Part shown: positions 37,254-47,936 of the stretch, piece after piece
Numbering within the stretch: the stretch's first letter is position 1
Layout of the letters: each line of letters starts with the position of its first letter
Origin: Gnetum montanum
Taxonomy: Eukaryota; Streptophyta; Gnetopsida; Gnetales; Gnetaceae
Reading direction: 5' to 3'
Assembly: GCA_015680685.1 (NCBI GenBank)
Contig: MNCI01001443.1
Location: 49,630-111,629 of the forward strand
Length of the DNA: 62,000 bases
Notes under the pieces: model-generated
The model's database searches: none
Seen by the model: only the letters and a program-made list of their open reading frames with translations
Told to the model about the DNA's origin: nothing
Program-made: the position numbers and the translations under genes

Positions 37254-38039
37254 TGATGGGCTGTGATATCGCATGGGCCGCGATATCGTAGTCCACTGCA
37301 ATGTCTATAAATAAGAAGCGACTCTCCCTTATTTGACATCCTAGTTTAGATTGTAGTGAAACTCTAGTAGTTTGATCCTTCCAGAGTTAGATTATTTTTC
37401 AGTTTCTGCTCTCAGTGTGGTGAATGTAATTGTACGACATTCTTTATTCGAGTGTGACATACTTGGACACACACATGACCGACAATAAAGATTGAGATTA
37501 CTTCATCATTTCAGCACTCACTTTGTTATTTATTTATTTATTTATTTAATTGTTATTTATTGCTTTCTCTCTCACCTTTAAACTCCTAGTAATGCAAAAT
37601 GAGTACAACTTGATTATGAGCATTTAAGTGTGACTACTTGGTATCCTAGTGGTGTACCTAGGATCTACGCTTGGTAATCCGAGTGGTAGTCATGCACAAA
37701 GTCCAATATGTATACGGATGATCAAGGAATCGATTGCTCATCACACTAAGGCTAGATTAGACTCTCTTACCCTTTTCCTCCTAGCTTAGCATAGTTAATA
37801 TTATTTTCCCTTGCCTTCAGGAGTAGCGTTAAAATTAGGAACAAATCATACACCACACTCTAGACTAAACCATCTGTGAAAAATATAAATACTAGTCTAG
37901 GTGGGAAGATAGCAAACTGTGACCTAAGGTTAACAATCTAGGTGCCACAAGTAGTCCATCTGCGGAGTTCGACCGGATCGTGCGTGAGAACGCTAGTATT
38001 TGTAATGGTTGAGTGTAGGGGTACCCTCACCACTCATCA
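37254..38039 (+). repeat. 5' LTR of element A
   Basis: A 786-bp LTR, TGATGGG to CACTCATCA. U3 has two GATATCG words at 37263-37288, and TATAAATA lies at 37306-37313. It is shorter than the 3' LTR by 43 bp, mostly because the word array is shorter. Confidence 0.92.
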
Positions 38040-38040
38040 T

Positions 38041-38058
38041 AGGTGCCATTGCTGGGGA
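38041..38058 (+). other. Primer-binding site, tRNA-Asp type (element A)
   Basis: AGGTGCCATTGCTGGGGA begins one base after the LTR and matches 14 of 18 bases of TGGCGCCGTTGCCGGGGA, the complement of the plant tRNA-Asp 3' end. Apart from the first base the mismatches are transitions. Confidence 0.8.
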
Positions 38059-38153
38059 CGGTGCTAGTTATCTAGATTAGTTAAATCATACAAGGTCGTT
38101 GTAAAGGACTTAACGATATATCTCTTAAGATGAAGAAATAATTATTAAAAGTC

Positions 38154-40012
38154 ATGCCTAAATTCACATACATTTTCACAAAATTGTCTCTCCTACAAGA
38201 TGATAATAATGCCACACTTAGTGAGGAAGTTCATTGGAGAACCAAAAAACTATATGATGATGAATATTGGAGTATACAACCTGAAGTAGGGGTTTCTTAT
38301 AAGAATGAACAAAAACAATGTCATCGTAACACACGAAGACATAACCTAATCGATGATGATGAACCCATATTGGCCACTACAAGCTTAACCCAAATACAAG
38401 AAGCTATTTGAATCTCATGTAGGCATCATAAAGAGAGCTGACTACCCAGGCTCGATTTAAACAACTTTCCAAAATTTTTAGGAGGCTATGACTTAGATCT
38501 GCATCAACATTTACAAGCCTTCTACGATGCCTACACATGGAACAACGTTGATAATGGCTGGAAAAAACTTAAGCTCTTTCCTATGACACTCGTTGACCAA
38601 GAAAAAGTATGGTATAGATTGTTAAAACCAAATTCAATATGACGCTGGTCAACAATGATAGAAGTTTTTAATGAAAAATATCAAACCTACGCAAGAGTGT
38701 CAACCTTGAGGAAAAAAATCCAAGGATGGAAACAAGCANNNNNNNNNNNNNNNNNNNNNNNNNNNNNNNNNNNNNNNNNNNNNNNNNNNNNNNNNNNNNN
38801 NNNNNNNNNNNNNNNNNNNNNNNNNNNNNNNNNNNNNNNNNNNNNNNNNNNNNNNNNNNNNNNNNNNNNNNNNNAAGGAGAATTAGCTAGATGGGAGAGT
38901 GTTGAAAAAGATCAATAGGACCAAAATCTCAATTTAAAAAAAGTCCATGATCATACAAAGGAGAAATCAACTAATCTCAAGGTGGAAACATCATCTTTGC
39001 CAATACAACAATCGTTAGAAGAAGCTGATGCAAAGATCAATAAGATGTTGGAATGGAGGTATCAAAAGAGTGGAGAATTTATCACCACATTGGAGATAGA
39101 GTTTTGACAACCCAAGAAGCAGGAAAAAATATTAGACATTTGGAGAAAAAGAATAAAGGGAATAAGTGCTCAACTGCCAATCCTATGTACGAATGTAACA
39201 TATGCCTGTACGATCACCCCAAAGGCTAGTGCCCAATATTGTTACATTTACATGAGAATTGGGGAAACACGTTACATCCAGAGTTTGTACAAAGATACTA
39301 TGTTCGATCACAGTGGAAACAATCCCAGTCATGGGGGAGACCACCCTTAGACTGGAGGCACCCTTCACATTTTTCAAACTCAAGCGCTTATTTTGTTGAA
39401 CATCCTATTTCTCAATTTGGAAAAACATACTCTATCTCACCACAATACTATTCTCGACAATACTATCAGCCCATACCTCCAACACAACTGCCACCTTATA
39501 CACCTTACATTCCTCCTAGCTTTCCACATTCTCATCCTTTCCCTCCTTCCACAATGCCATCAACTGTTCCTAAGGTGTTTGTGCCACCGCAAAAACCCAC
39601 AAAAAACACTTGTGCTACTACTACCAATAGCAGTGAGAACCCTCAGCAACATCAAAAACACCCCTTCTTTAAACACGACCATAAGAAGGGACAACATAAT
39701 TCCGAGGCCACTGCATATTCCAACTTAGCACAAGTCCCACACTATGGTGCACCCTTACCTTTCAACCCAACGCCTCATGTAACTTTATCAGGGCCACCAA
39801 CTAACACTCCAACAACTATATGGCCCAATGAACACAACCATGTGAGACATCATCCTAATCCTTGCATACCATCTAACAGTCACAAAAATCATAGTGGGTC
39901 AACTCGTCATCTAGGAACTACATCGTATAAAATGCCCCACTATGCTTACTATAATCAAGTGTGTGAACCCCGAGGGGATAAGCATAGATTAGCCCCAATA
40001 TTTCCAACATGA
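38154..40012 (+). pseudogene. gag: Gag of element A
   Basis: The frame starts MPKFTYIFTKLSLL 96 bp after the primer site. DDDEPILATTSL precedes the capsid-like domain (about 38460-38740): GGYDLDLHQHLQAFYDAY, TLVDQEKVWYRLL and MIEVFNEKYQTYARVSTLRK. The sequence gap removes the middle. A zinc-knuckle-like CNICLYDHPKG.C (about 39191-39235, CX2CX3HX4C with a stop just before the last Cys) follows. The last part (39239-40012, 257 codons open) is rich in Pro, His, Tyr, Ser and Asn, with YxxPIPPTQLPPYTPYIPP-like runs. Stops and frame changes before the knuckle make the gene defective. It is 60-70% like gag of element B by eye. Confidence 0.8.
38739..38874. other. Assembly gap (run of N)
   Basis: 136 undetermined bases inside the gag of element A. 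Confidence 0.99.
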
Positions 40013-41500
40013 AAGGATCCTCATATACCATTTATTAATCCTTTCCATACTCAATATTTTAGTTATGGAGGATACCCCCCATCTTAATAACAAGCAGGAT
40101 TAATGAATATTTTTCATTTTTCTGTAATTTTTCAACTTTTTGTTTTCCAGTTTTTCATTTTTTAACTTTTTATTTTATCTTTTTATCATTTTATCTTTGT
40201 GTGTTTTTGTGTTTCAAGTTTTTGTAAGTAATCTTTTCTATGAATAAAACACTCATGTGGATCATTGGTTGAGGTGTGTTCTATGTTATTAAGTCTTGAG
40301 TGATCAATTATTTCGACAGTGAGCCCATTACACCCACTCATGCATTCTATAAATAAGAGGTTCTGTTCAAGGGTACAGTGATATTCTTAAAATTTTAAAA
40401 ATTTAAAATTAATTTTATGTTCATTATACCCAAAATGAAGAAGGATGGACTAAGAGGGAGTGAATAGGGTGTGACATCAAGGGGACTTGTGGATTCTCTT
40501 TGGTGATTTCCGTGGGAGTTATCATGTAATGTGGTTGTACTAAGATCCTTGTGGATCTAATAAAAATGGGAGTAAGAGTAATCAAAAGGGCACTCAAAAA
40601 TCAAATGCTGTTCTAGGGGGTCCCACTAGAAAGACATGCATCCATGACTGAAGGTTGGAGGCTTCTCTGGATTCAGTAAAGTGAAAACATTCAAAAATAA
40701 ATAATTAGAAAAGAAGAGAAAAAAGAAAAGTGCCATAAAACAAAAACCACTCCTCCCTTGTACTAAACACCAAGGATCGTACGCCTTGTTGTTATGGTAC
40801 TCTCATAGTCATTTATCATGGGATGAAACAATGCGATGTCACTGATTAGAAGGATGGACTTGGTCCTAATCTTGGAACGATGGGTTAATAACATATTAAT
40901 CATGCTCTACACATAGTTTTCATTATGCCCTGGGTCAGCTACCTCATATCCCAATCTCTACGATCCCTTCTACAGTTCGTCTCATCTCACTGTTCATGTA
41001 ATTGTAGCTCATGTCCCGTGTAGCATAGAATTTTCATCTCATTCTGGTGATATTTACATGTGTGTGTTTTGTGGAGTTAGTGCGGACTACATTTAACCAT
41101 TCTAGTGCGCACAGACACTTTAAGTGTGGTTACACAAGGGCATTATAGGTTGAAACCTACTTTGGGGAGGACCCACTTGTGTAATTTTTTTGTAATCTTC
41201 ACTAATTCTCTAGCTCAAACACACAATCTCCTACCCTCAGCTTAATTATTCAATTGATTTTCTTTTCCTATTATTATCCCTCTAAATTTTAAGGTTCCAA
41301 TGTACCATTACATTCCCTTTTTTCGTAACCGCCAAATTTTTATTGCTAATGTTCACATCATTATCATTACTAGTGCCTCTCAAATCAATGACATTATCCT
41401 AGGACATCTTAATACTTACCAATGTCCTCAATATTTCACATTAATTTCAAGAAAAATCATTAAAAATTCAGGATTTTCTTAGTGTCTGACATCACTAGGG
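40013..41500 (+). other. Conserved spacer between gag and ORF2 in element A
   Basis: Non-coding, T-rich at 40110-40220, with the conserved blocks described for element B (for example 40470-40680 and 41115-41190). Confidence 0.6.
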
Positions 41501-41591
41501 ACGAGATATCATGTACGAGATATTGCATCCCACGTGATATCGTGTACACGATGTATCGTACATGATATCGCTTCCTATTTTCCTATAAATA
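41501..41591 (+). promoter_or_regulatory. Internal promoter of ORF2, element A
   Basis: Five or six GATATCG/GATATTG words with GTACACGATGTATCGTAC-type palindromes (41501-41570) stand 15 bp before TATAAATA (41584-41591) in CCTATAAATAGGAACC. Words and spacing mirror the U3-TATA arrangement of this element's own LTRs. Confidence 0.75.
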
Positions 41592-41842
41592 GGAACCCCC
41601 GTTGCAACACTTAGCATCATTTTACGATTCACATGGGGGGAGTTGTTGAAATTTTTCTCTGTGACTTACGATTGTGTGACCCTTGCTTTTTCACTAATAT
41701 CTCGCTCACTGGTGCTTCGATTATAATTCCTTTTGAACTTGCTTGAACCCGGAGTGTTTAGTTTAGTTGTGGGGGAGAGAAACTTGCTGAAAAGTGCCTA
41801 ATTTTTTTAAAATTTATCATTGCCCAAAGGACATCAGTTAGG

Positions 41843-42062
41843 GTAAGTAACTTAACACTTAGAATAATTGTGCCAAAAATCATATGACCTTATTAAGTAC
41901 ATGGGGAGACTAAAATGGAAACCACCTAAGTCACAAGATCTATCATTCAAAATTTTAGGCACGATCACACATTATAACATAATATATTTAATTAAGGCAA
42001 GTAGTAATGTATAACTTGACTTTAAAAACAACCTTACTAACGCTTGATCTGTGTGATTGCAG
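41843..42062 (+). other. Intron in the ORF2 leader, element A
   Basis: Donor TTAGG|GTAAGTAAC and acceptor GTGATTGCAG, one base before the ATG at 42064. Conserved position with element B. Confidence 0.65.
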
Positions 42063-42063
42063 G

Positions 42064-44850
42064 ATGGCCTCGAGACATGCACAGTAGGAGGGTCCTATTC
42101 AAGGTGGAGCGAAACAACCTTGGAGAGGTGGAAGACAAGGCCCTACTAGATAACATGTAGAACAAGAGGTGCAATCATTCAGCATCCATCAAGAAGGACC
42201 TCCTACCAGATGGTCTGGGCAGGCAGAAGGAGGAGCTGCTGCTGGGCCTGAACCGGGACAACTCATGTTGCCCCCAGAATGTGTTCAGGCTATTCACAAG
42301 AACTCCACATTCGCTGCAGTGATTGTGGAGTTAAACATCAAATCTTTTATAGAGTTCACTCTTGAGGCTATTAGGGATCACCTTAAAGGGTCTCCCTTAT
42401 GGCCTATCCTCTCTGAAAGTTGTGCCTGGTACTTAAGTGAAACGTACTAATTCTAGCACAATAGGGAGCAAGGCACCACCATTAACATTTGTGGTGTGAT
42501 AGTAGATTTCTCTACATAGGCTATTTTGGAAGTGTTAAATATTCCAAATTCAGGGCCTCATGTTGCTCAGTTATCTACCCATTCAGATCTCGATGTGCGA
42601 AAGGATTGGTTAGAGAAGGCTTATGGAAGAGATAAAGCTTTTGGTGAGCTGACGATGGAAGAGAGAGTTTATTTCAAAATTGGAACCTATGACCTCTTCC
42701 CCACAAAATTTTTGAAAAGAATATCCACGTATGTGGCTAGAGGGTGTGTAGTGTTGATGGGAAATGTTAAAGCTAACCTTCCCCATATATATTTGGTGGA
42801 GATCCTAAGGCGATTTGAAGAACGAAAGTCAGGGAAGATGGCATTACCTTTCCCCTGTCTTATCAAAAAACTATGCCAACAGGCTGGTATTTCGGGGTAC
42901 ACTAATGATGTCCTCCGAAAAGCCTAGAACGCTTCTTATGGTAAACTACTAAAGGCACTAGCTCCAAGAAAGAGCACTGGTGAAGAGCTGAGACCTGAAG
43001 AAGAAGAAGAACAGATGACTGGACCACCTGCAACTCAACTTGCAGGGCCCAGTCAACCACCAACCATGGGTCCTAGCAAAAAATAAGAAGCAGGACCTGA
43101 CATAGATCAGGATCAGCGGCCACCGCCGCAAGACTACAAATTGTCGATGAGCCATCTTAAGGCCATCATTGAGATGGTCAATTAGGGAAATCGTGATCAC
43201 GCAAACCTCTTCCATGTCATCGATGATGCTGATCAGACTATAGTTTCAATGGATTACACAAGGGATGAAATATCAATTCAAATAGGAGGAGGGGAAAGAA
43301 GATGGTTGCAACATATCTCTGAAAATGCGACATATTTTTAGGTGCAGTTATAGACTAGTGAGGGGGCCACTGTGGTGGTCATGCAACACTAGAATGTCAC
43401 GTGAGCTACTGAAGTGGTCACTAAAAATATCAAAGAATATTTCAACGTACCTATTGTGCCACCGATAGATCTCTTAGGAGCACAAGATGCTCAAACTCTT
43501 GTCGGAACCTCAATGACTCTTGCAGAACATGAGAATGCACTTGACAGATTGCTTCAAATAGGACAAGTTTTGACATCTCTATTTGAAATTCCTCAAGATG
43601 TCACAAAAATTCAATCAAACCTCATTTCCACCAAGGGGAAGTTGGTCATATTTGAAGTAAGGGCTGAGCATGCTAAAGTTGAAGTGCAGAAATTACAAGA
43701 GCAGCTCATAGCCTTACAAGCAACACAGCAAGATCCTCTACAATTTGTTCCCACAGACTAGCTGGATAACTTTAGAACTGAGCAACTAAAAAAGTTGATA
43801 GAATAGAATAAGAAGGTGGCAGAAGAAAAGAAGAAGGTTGTTTGCGATGCCTCCGCATCACAAGCGCAAACCCATGCGCATCTTAAGGCACTTAGAGCCT
43901 TAGAAGAAGAGAATAAGCAGTTGGTTGCAGATAACCTTTGGTTGACCTCTATGGAGAAACAAAAGAATGTTCTCGATGAACACTTTCATTAGCTATGAGA
44001 ATAATTCATTCAGATCAACCGAGATGTAAGCTATTTAGCTTGAGAGAATTGAACCCTCTTAATGGAGTAGTTACGTGCTATTCGATAGAAATCAGCAATT
44101 GAGATAAGCGTGTGGCAGAATGAGGCTAAACGCCATGAGAAGCTGAAGGAGAATTTCCGTGATCAGGTGGGGATGTACAAAAAAATCCTAGAGAAGGAGA
44201 TCCATATGTCCAAGGCTCAAATCAACAATATCAGTGCTCAACACACTGATTGGAGGGCCATATTGGACACTTACGCCTTCACCCACCAAGCAGAAGTTAA
44301 AAACTAGGACCTGTAGATCCAGGACTTGACAGAGTACATGGAGTTGGAAAACCTCAAATATGCCAACCTTTCCATGTTAATAGTAGGGTGCCTAAGAACA
44401 AAGCTTGAATAGTAGGTAGCTTCCACCCATCTCAAATATGAGGTAGAATTTGCAGAATGCAAGAAGTTGATTGAAAAACTTGATGTCGCAAATTCTGAAC
44501 TTGAGGTCGTAAAAGCAAGCAACAAAGGATAGAAAGATGTTGCAACTAAATTGTCTCGATGGATAACAGCTCTTCATGAATACAAAGACAAAGCTAGAGC
44601 CTACGAAGAGGAATGACGGGTGTTTGCGGCATGGTACGTCAAAGCTAATCAGATGTTCCCGAAACTACCCTGTCCGTGGAAGGTGCCGACTCCATCAAAC
44701 ATCAAAACACTCGCATAGATGGAATAATACCCTTAGACTAAAGAGGAGAAGCTCCAAGCCATACTTCAACATCATCAAGCTTCAAATCCTAGAGCACATG
44801 ACAAAGGGAAAGCACCCATGGAGGAGCCATTACCACCAGGAACTACATGA
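42064..44850 (+). pseudogene. ORF2 of element A: plant-transposon-protein-like domain plus coiled coil
   Basis: About 929 codons from MASRHAQ to EEPLPPGTT and a TGA at 44848-44850. After a Gln/Gly-rich start, residues of about 85-290 resemble the PF20167 'putative plant transposon protein' domain: NICGVIVDFS, AILEVLNIP, LTMEERVYFKIGTYDLFP, STYVARGCVVL and ALPFPCLIKKLCQQAGI. An acidic linker with Pro runs follows (43000-43130), then NVPIVPPIDLLGAQDAQTL and ALDRLLQIGQVLTSLFEIP, then a long Lys/Glu/Gln coiled coil (about 43640-44600), and a C-terminal block RVFAAWYVKANQMF..CPWKVPTP. There are about thirty stops, mostly TAG. Frame conservation with element B across the whole length indicates a once-functional protein. 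It has no hydrophobic segment, so it is unlikely to be envelope-like. Nuclear or particle-associated roles are open. Confidence 0.78.
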
Positions 44851-45012
44851 GTTCCATTTTTTTGTAGCTGTAGCATTTTTTCTATGTTGTGTCTTTCCAC
44901 ACTACAGCATTGTGTTATTTCATTTTTTTCTAGTTAATAATCCCATACCTATCCACTATGTAATAAATGGATCTTGTTCTCTTTGTAACTCAAGGACGAG
45001 TTTTTATTTAGT
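44851..45012 (+). other. 3' leader to the polypurine tract, element A
   Basis: Contains ATAATCCCATACCTATCC and AACTCAAGGACGAGTTTT, shared with element B and, inverted, with the minus-strand pol elements. Confidence 0.6.
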
Positions 45013-45022
45013 CATGGGGGTA
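45013..45022 (+). other. Polypurine tract, element A
   Basis: CATGGGGGTA directly before the 3' LTR. Confidence 0.8.
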
Positions 45023-45851
45023 TGATGGGCTGCGATATTACGTACGCGATATCGCATATGCGATATCGTGTCTTCCTTGTAATATTGCGTACACGATATC
45101 GTAGTCCACTGCAATGTCTATAAATAAGAAGTGACTCTCCCTTATTTGACATCCTAGTTTAGATTGGTAGTGAAACTCTGGCAGTTTGATCCCTCCAGAG
45201 TTAGATTATTTTTTAGTGTTTGCCCGCAGTGTGGTGAATGTAATTGTATGACATTCTTTATTCGAGTGTGACGTACTTGGACACGCACATGATTGGCAAT
45301 AAATATGAAGATTACTTCATCATTGTAGCATTCACTTTGTTATTTATTTATTTGTTTATTTAATTTTTATTTATTTCTCTCTCTCATCCTTAAACTCCTA
45401 GTAACGCAAAATGAGTACAACTTGATTACAAGCATTTAAGTGTGACTACTTGGTATCCCAGTGTTGTTCCTAGGATCTACACTTGGTAATCCTAGTGATA
45501 GTCATGCATTAAGTCCAAGATTTTTCCTGATGATCAAGGAATCAGTTGCTCATTAGACTTAGGCTAGATTAGACTCTCTTACCCTTTTCCTCCTAGCTTA
45601 GCATAGTTAATATTATTTTCCCTTGCCTTCAGGAGTAGCGTTAGAATTAGGAACACATCATACACCTCACTTTGGACTAAACCATACATGACAAATATAA
45701 ATACTAGTCTAGGTGGGAAGACAATGAACTGCGACCTAAGGTTAACGATCTAGGTGCCACAACTAGTCCGTCTGCGAAGTTCGACCAGATCGCGCGTGAG
45801 AACGCTCGTATTCGTAATGGTTGAGTGTAAGGGTACCCTTGCCACTGATCA
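45023..45851 (+). repeat. 3' LTR of element A
   Basis: An 829-bp LTR. U3 has about five GATATCG/AATATTG words (45029-45104) against two in the 5' LTR. TATAAATA lies at 45119-45126. Beyond the array the LTRs align throughout with scattered, mainly transition, differences, so the insertion is old. Confidence 0.92.
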
Positions 45852-45856
45852 ATTAC
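45852..45856 (+). other. Target-site duplication, right copy (ATTAC)
   Basis: Exact repeat of 37249-37253. Confidence 0.9.
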
Positions 45857-46261
45857 AATAATGAAGTATTAAAAGTATAAAAGTTAATAATTTTATAAAT
45901 TTTGTGTCCAAATGTATAGGAATTTACAAAGATGAAGCTTGAAGTTTGTTGAAGTTGATAGGTTGTGTTTTGTGGTCAACCCCATGATCCAAGTACTTTC
46001 CAACTTCAATTTATAAAACTCTTTATTGGTTCTTAGCTTGGATCTATAACTTTGGTGGTGATAATGGTGGAAAATATGCTTAAAATTTTGGAATTATGAG
46101 ACTATGTTGAGAGTCTCCAATGCCCAAGTAGTTGCCAATTTGCTCCAAGAAATCTTCAAAATGCCAACGATTTCAAGAGCTCAAGGTTGCAAAGATTGTG
46201 AGAATTTTGAAAACCAAGAACTTATTCAATGTGTTCAAAATTTATTTTTATAGGTCATATG
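45857..46261. other. AT-rich sequence without a recognised gene
   Basis: Nothing coding or repeat-like stands out between the target duplication of element A and the next LTR. Confidence 0.45.
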
Positions 46262-47499
46262 TGTAACATCTCATCCTTGGATGTCATGACAAATGTCAAA
46301 TATATGTTATATTAGACATTATGCATAAGAAGACAATAGGTCAAATGTCAAATATATGTAACATTCGACATTATGCATAAAAGAAATAACAAAGAAAGTA
46401 TAGAAAGAGAAAGAAAAGAATTCTTTATTGAAATGGAATAGTTTATCTGGGTCATGCTTTGAGAGTTTTTCCTTGGGGTTTTCTTCCTTTGGCATATTAT
46501 CCCTTTAGAGGCAATCTAGCATTGTCGCTATAGTTAGGCCTACAACTTGGCTAGAAGGCATGGCTAGTCCACTTCCTATCCTACTTTACTTGGCCTCTAT
46601 GACTTGCCTATACCAGATCCACCACTTCATGCTGGCATGACCTCTAAGCTTGAGTATAAATGCCTTAGGTCAAACCCCTAAAGATTTCCTTAAGAGACAT
46701 GTTCAGTATTACAATGTGCCTTTTGGGGTCTTAATTATAGCTATCCTTTTAGGTCATATTAAGATAATGATAACACTTATTATGAAATCATTATGAAAAA
46801 ACATCATTTGGGAATGGGAATGTTACATTCTACCCTGCTTAGGTTTTTTTCATCCTCAAATTAGTCCACATTCACTATCTTTTTCTAGTTGCAATGCTTC
46901 TTTTATGCTTCTATGCTTCAATAATTTGATTTCTTCTTTGAACTTGAAGTTGTTTCTTGTTTATTATGTAAAGAAAATATATGTGAGAAGAATTTTATAT
47001 GTAAAATAAAATATTAATTTTTTAAATATTTACCTCATTTTCTAAGATAATGACAAAAGGTGAATTAAAGATCTACCAACCACCAGTCACCAATCTAACC
47101 AAGGTCACAAACAGTGCAAGTCTTATCTAGTTACCCAAGTAAATATAGAGCAAATATGTTATTTCCAAATTCTATTAACTTAGATATTTTACTTATCTAA
47201 TTAAAATATAAATTAAAATTGAAGAAAATAATAAGATTATAAATAAAAGTAAAGGTGAGATACTTCTTGATCTTCATCAACCTTATGAACTGATGGAAGT
47301 AATTGTGAAAAATCACAAAATTTTGGGTCTCGACATCATGATTGCAAATATGGCTAAGTGTCAAAATAGTGGCACTTTGCCCAGATTTTTCCAAGTGTTG
47401 AGTGTAGTCAGCTACAACTACCAAATTCACAAAATTTTTCTAGGTGTTAGAATGCTGGCACTTTTGGCAGATTCACATGTCACACTATCACGTTGTGTA

Positions 47500-47830
47500 G
47501 CGTAGCACCCTTTCATGTTGCATACCATAGCACCATGTCTACTGCAGTGTAGAACCTAGTCATGATGCACAACATAGCACCATGTCTACTATAGCGCAGC
47601 ACTATGTCTACTGCAGCATAGCACCTAGTCAGGTTGCATAACATAGCACCATGTCTACTACAGCATAGCACTCTGTCACACTACATAGCATAGCACCATG
47701 TCTACTGCAGCATAGCACTCTGTCACACTATGTAGCATAGCACCATGTCAACTGCATCTTAGTAGCCTATCACACTGCGTAGCATAACACCATGTTTAAT
47801 GCAGCTTAGCACCCTATCCAGCATTGCAAC
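47500..47830 (+). repeat. Array of CATAGCACCATGTCTACTGC units, about 46-47 bp
   Basis: At least six diverged units built from CATAGCACC, CATGTCTACTGCAG and CTGTCACACTAC stand upstream of the TATA box at 47929. Distances between successive TAGCACCATG words are about 46-47 bp in the cleanest part. Confidence 0.8.
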
Positions 47831-47928
47831 CAGCATCCCATGTCCTACACATAACATGGGACAAGCATGGTCCCACCCACTGCATTGCCACATCGCACTT
47901 GATCTACATTTTGGATTAACCCTAGCCC

Positions 47929-47936
47929 TATAAATA
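47929..47936 (+). promoter_or_regulatory. TATA box of the 46262-48662 LTR
   Basis: CCCTATAAATACCCC, about 100 bp after the word array. Confidence 0.6.

Larger units (their letters stand above)
37254..45851 (+). mobile_element. Element A: complete non-autonomous Athila-like LTR element (gag + ORF2, no pol)
   Basis: The 8598-bp element has a 5' LTR (37254-38039), tRNA-Asp-type primer site, gag (38154-40012), spacer, internal promoter (41501-41591), leader intron, ORF2 (42064-44850), polypurine tract and 3' LTR (45023-45851), all within a perfect 5-bp duplication. Six-frame reading of the interior shows no protease, RT, RNase H or integrase. A 136-base gap (38739-38874) lies within gag and is too small and misplaced to hide pol. 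Confidence 0.92.

Noticed and set aside
38040-38060. Fragment of a tRNA-Asp gene
   Set aside because: Only the 18-base complement of the tRNA 3' end is present; it is a primer site, not a tRNA gene.
39393-39728. Open frame of 111 codons on the plus strand
   Set aside because: Out-of-frame shadow of the Pro/His-rich gag C-terminus of element A.
42064-44850. ORF2 as the envelope-like gene of Athila elements
   Set aside because: No signal peptide or hydrophobic segment is visible; the protein is charged and coiled-coil-rich and lies in an element without pol.
47500-47830. Second array-like repeat
   Set aside because: Tandem degenerate units upstream of a TATA box, with no spacer-repeat alternation; treated as a U3 array.
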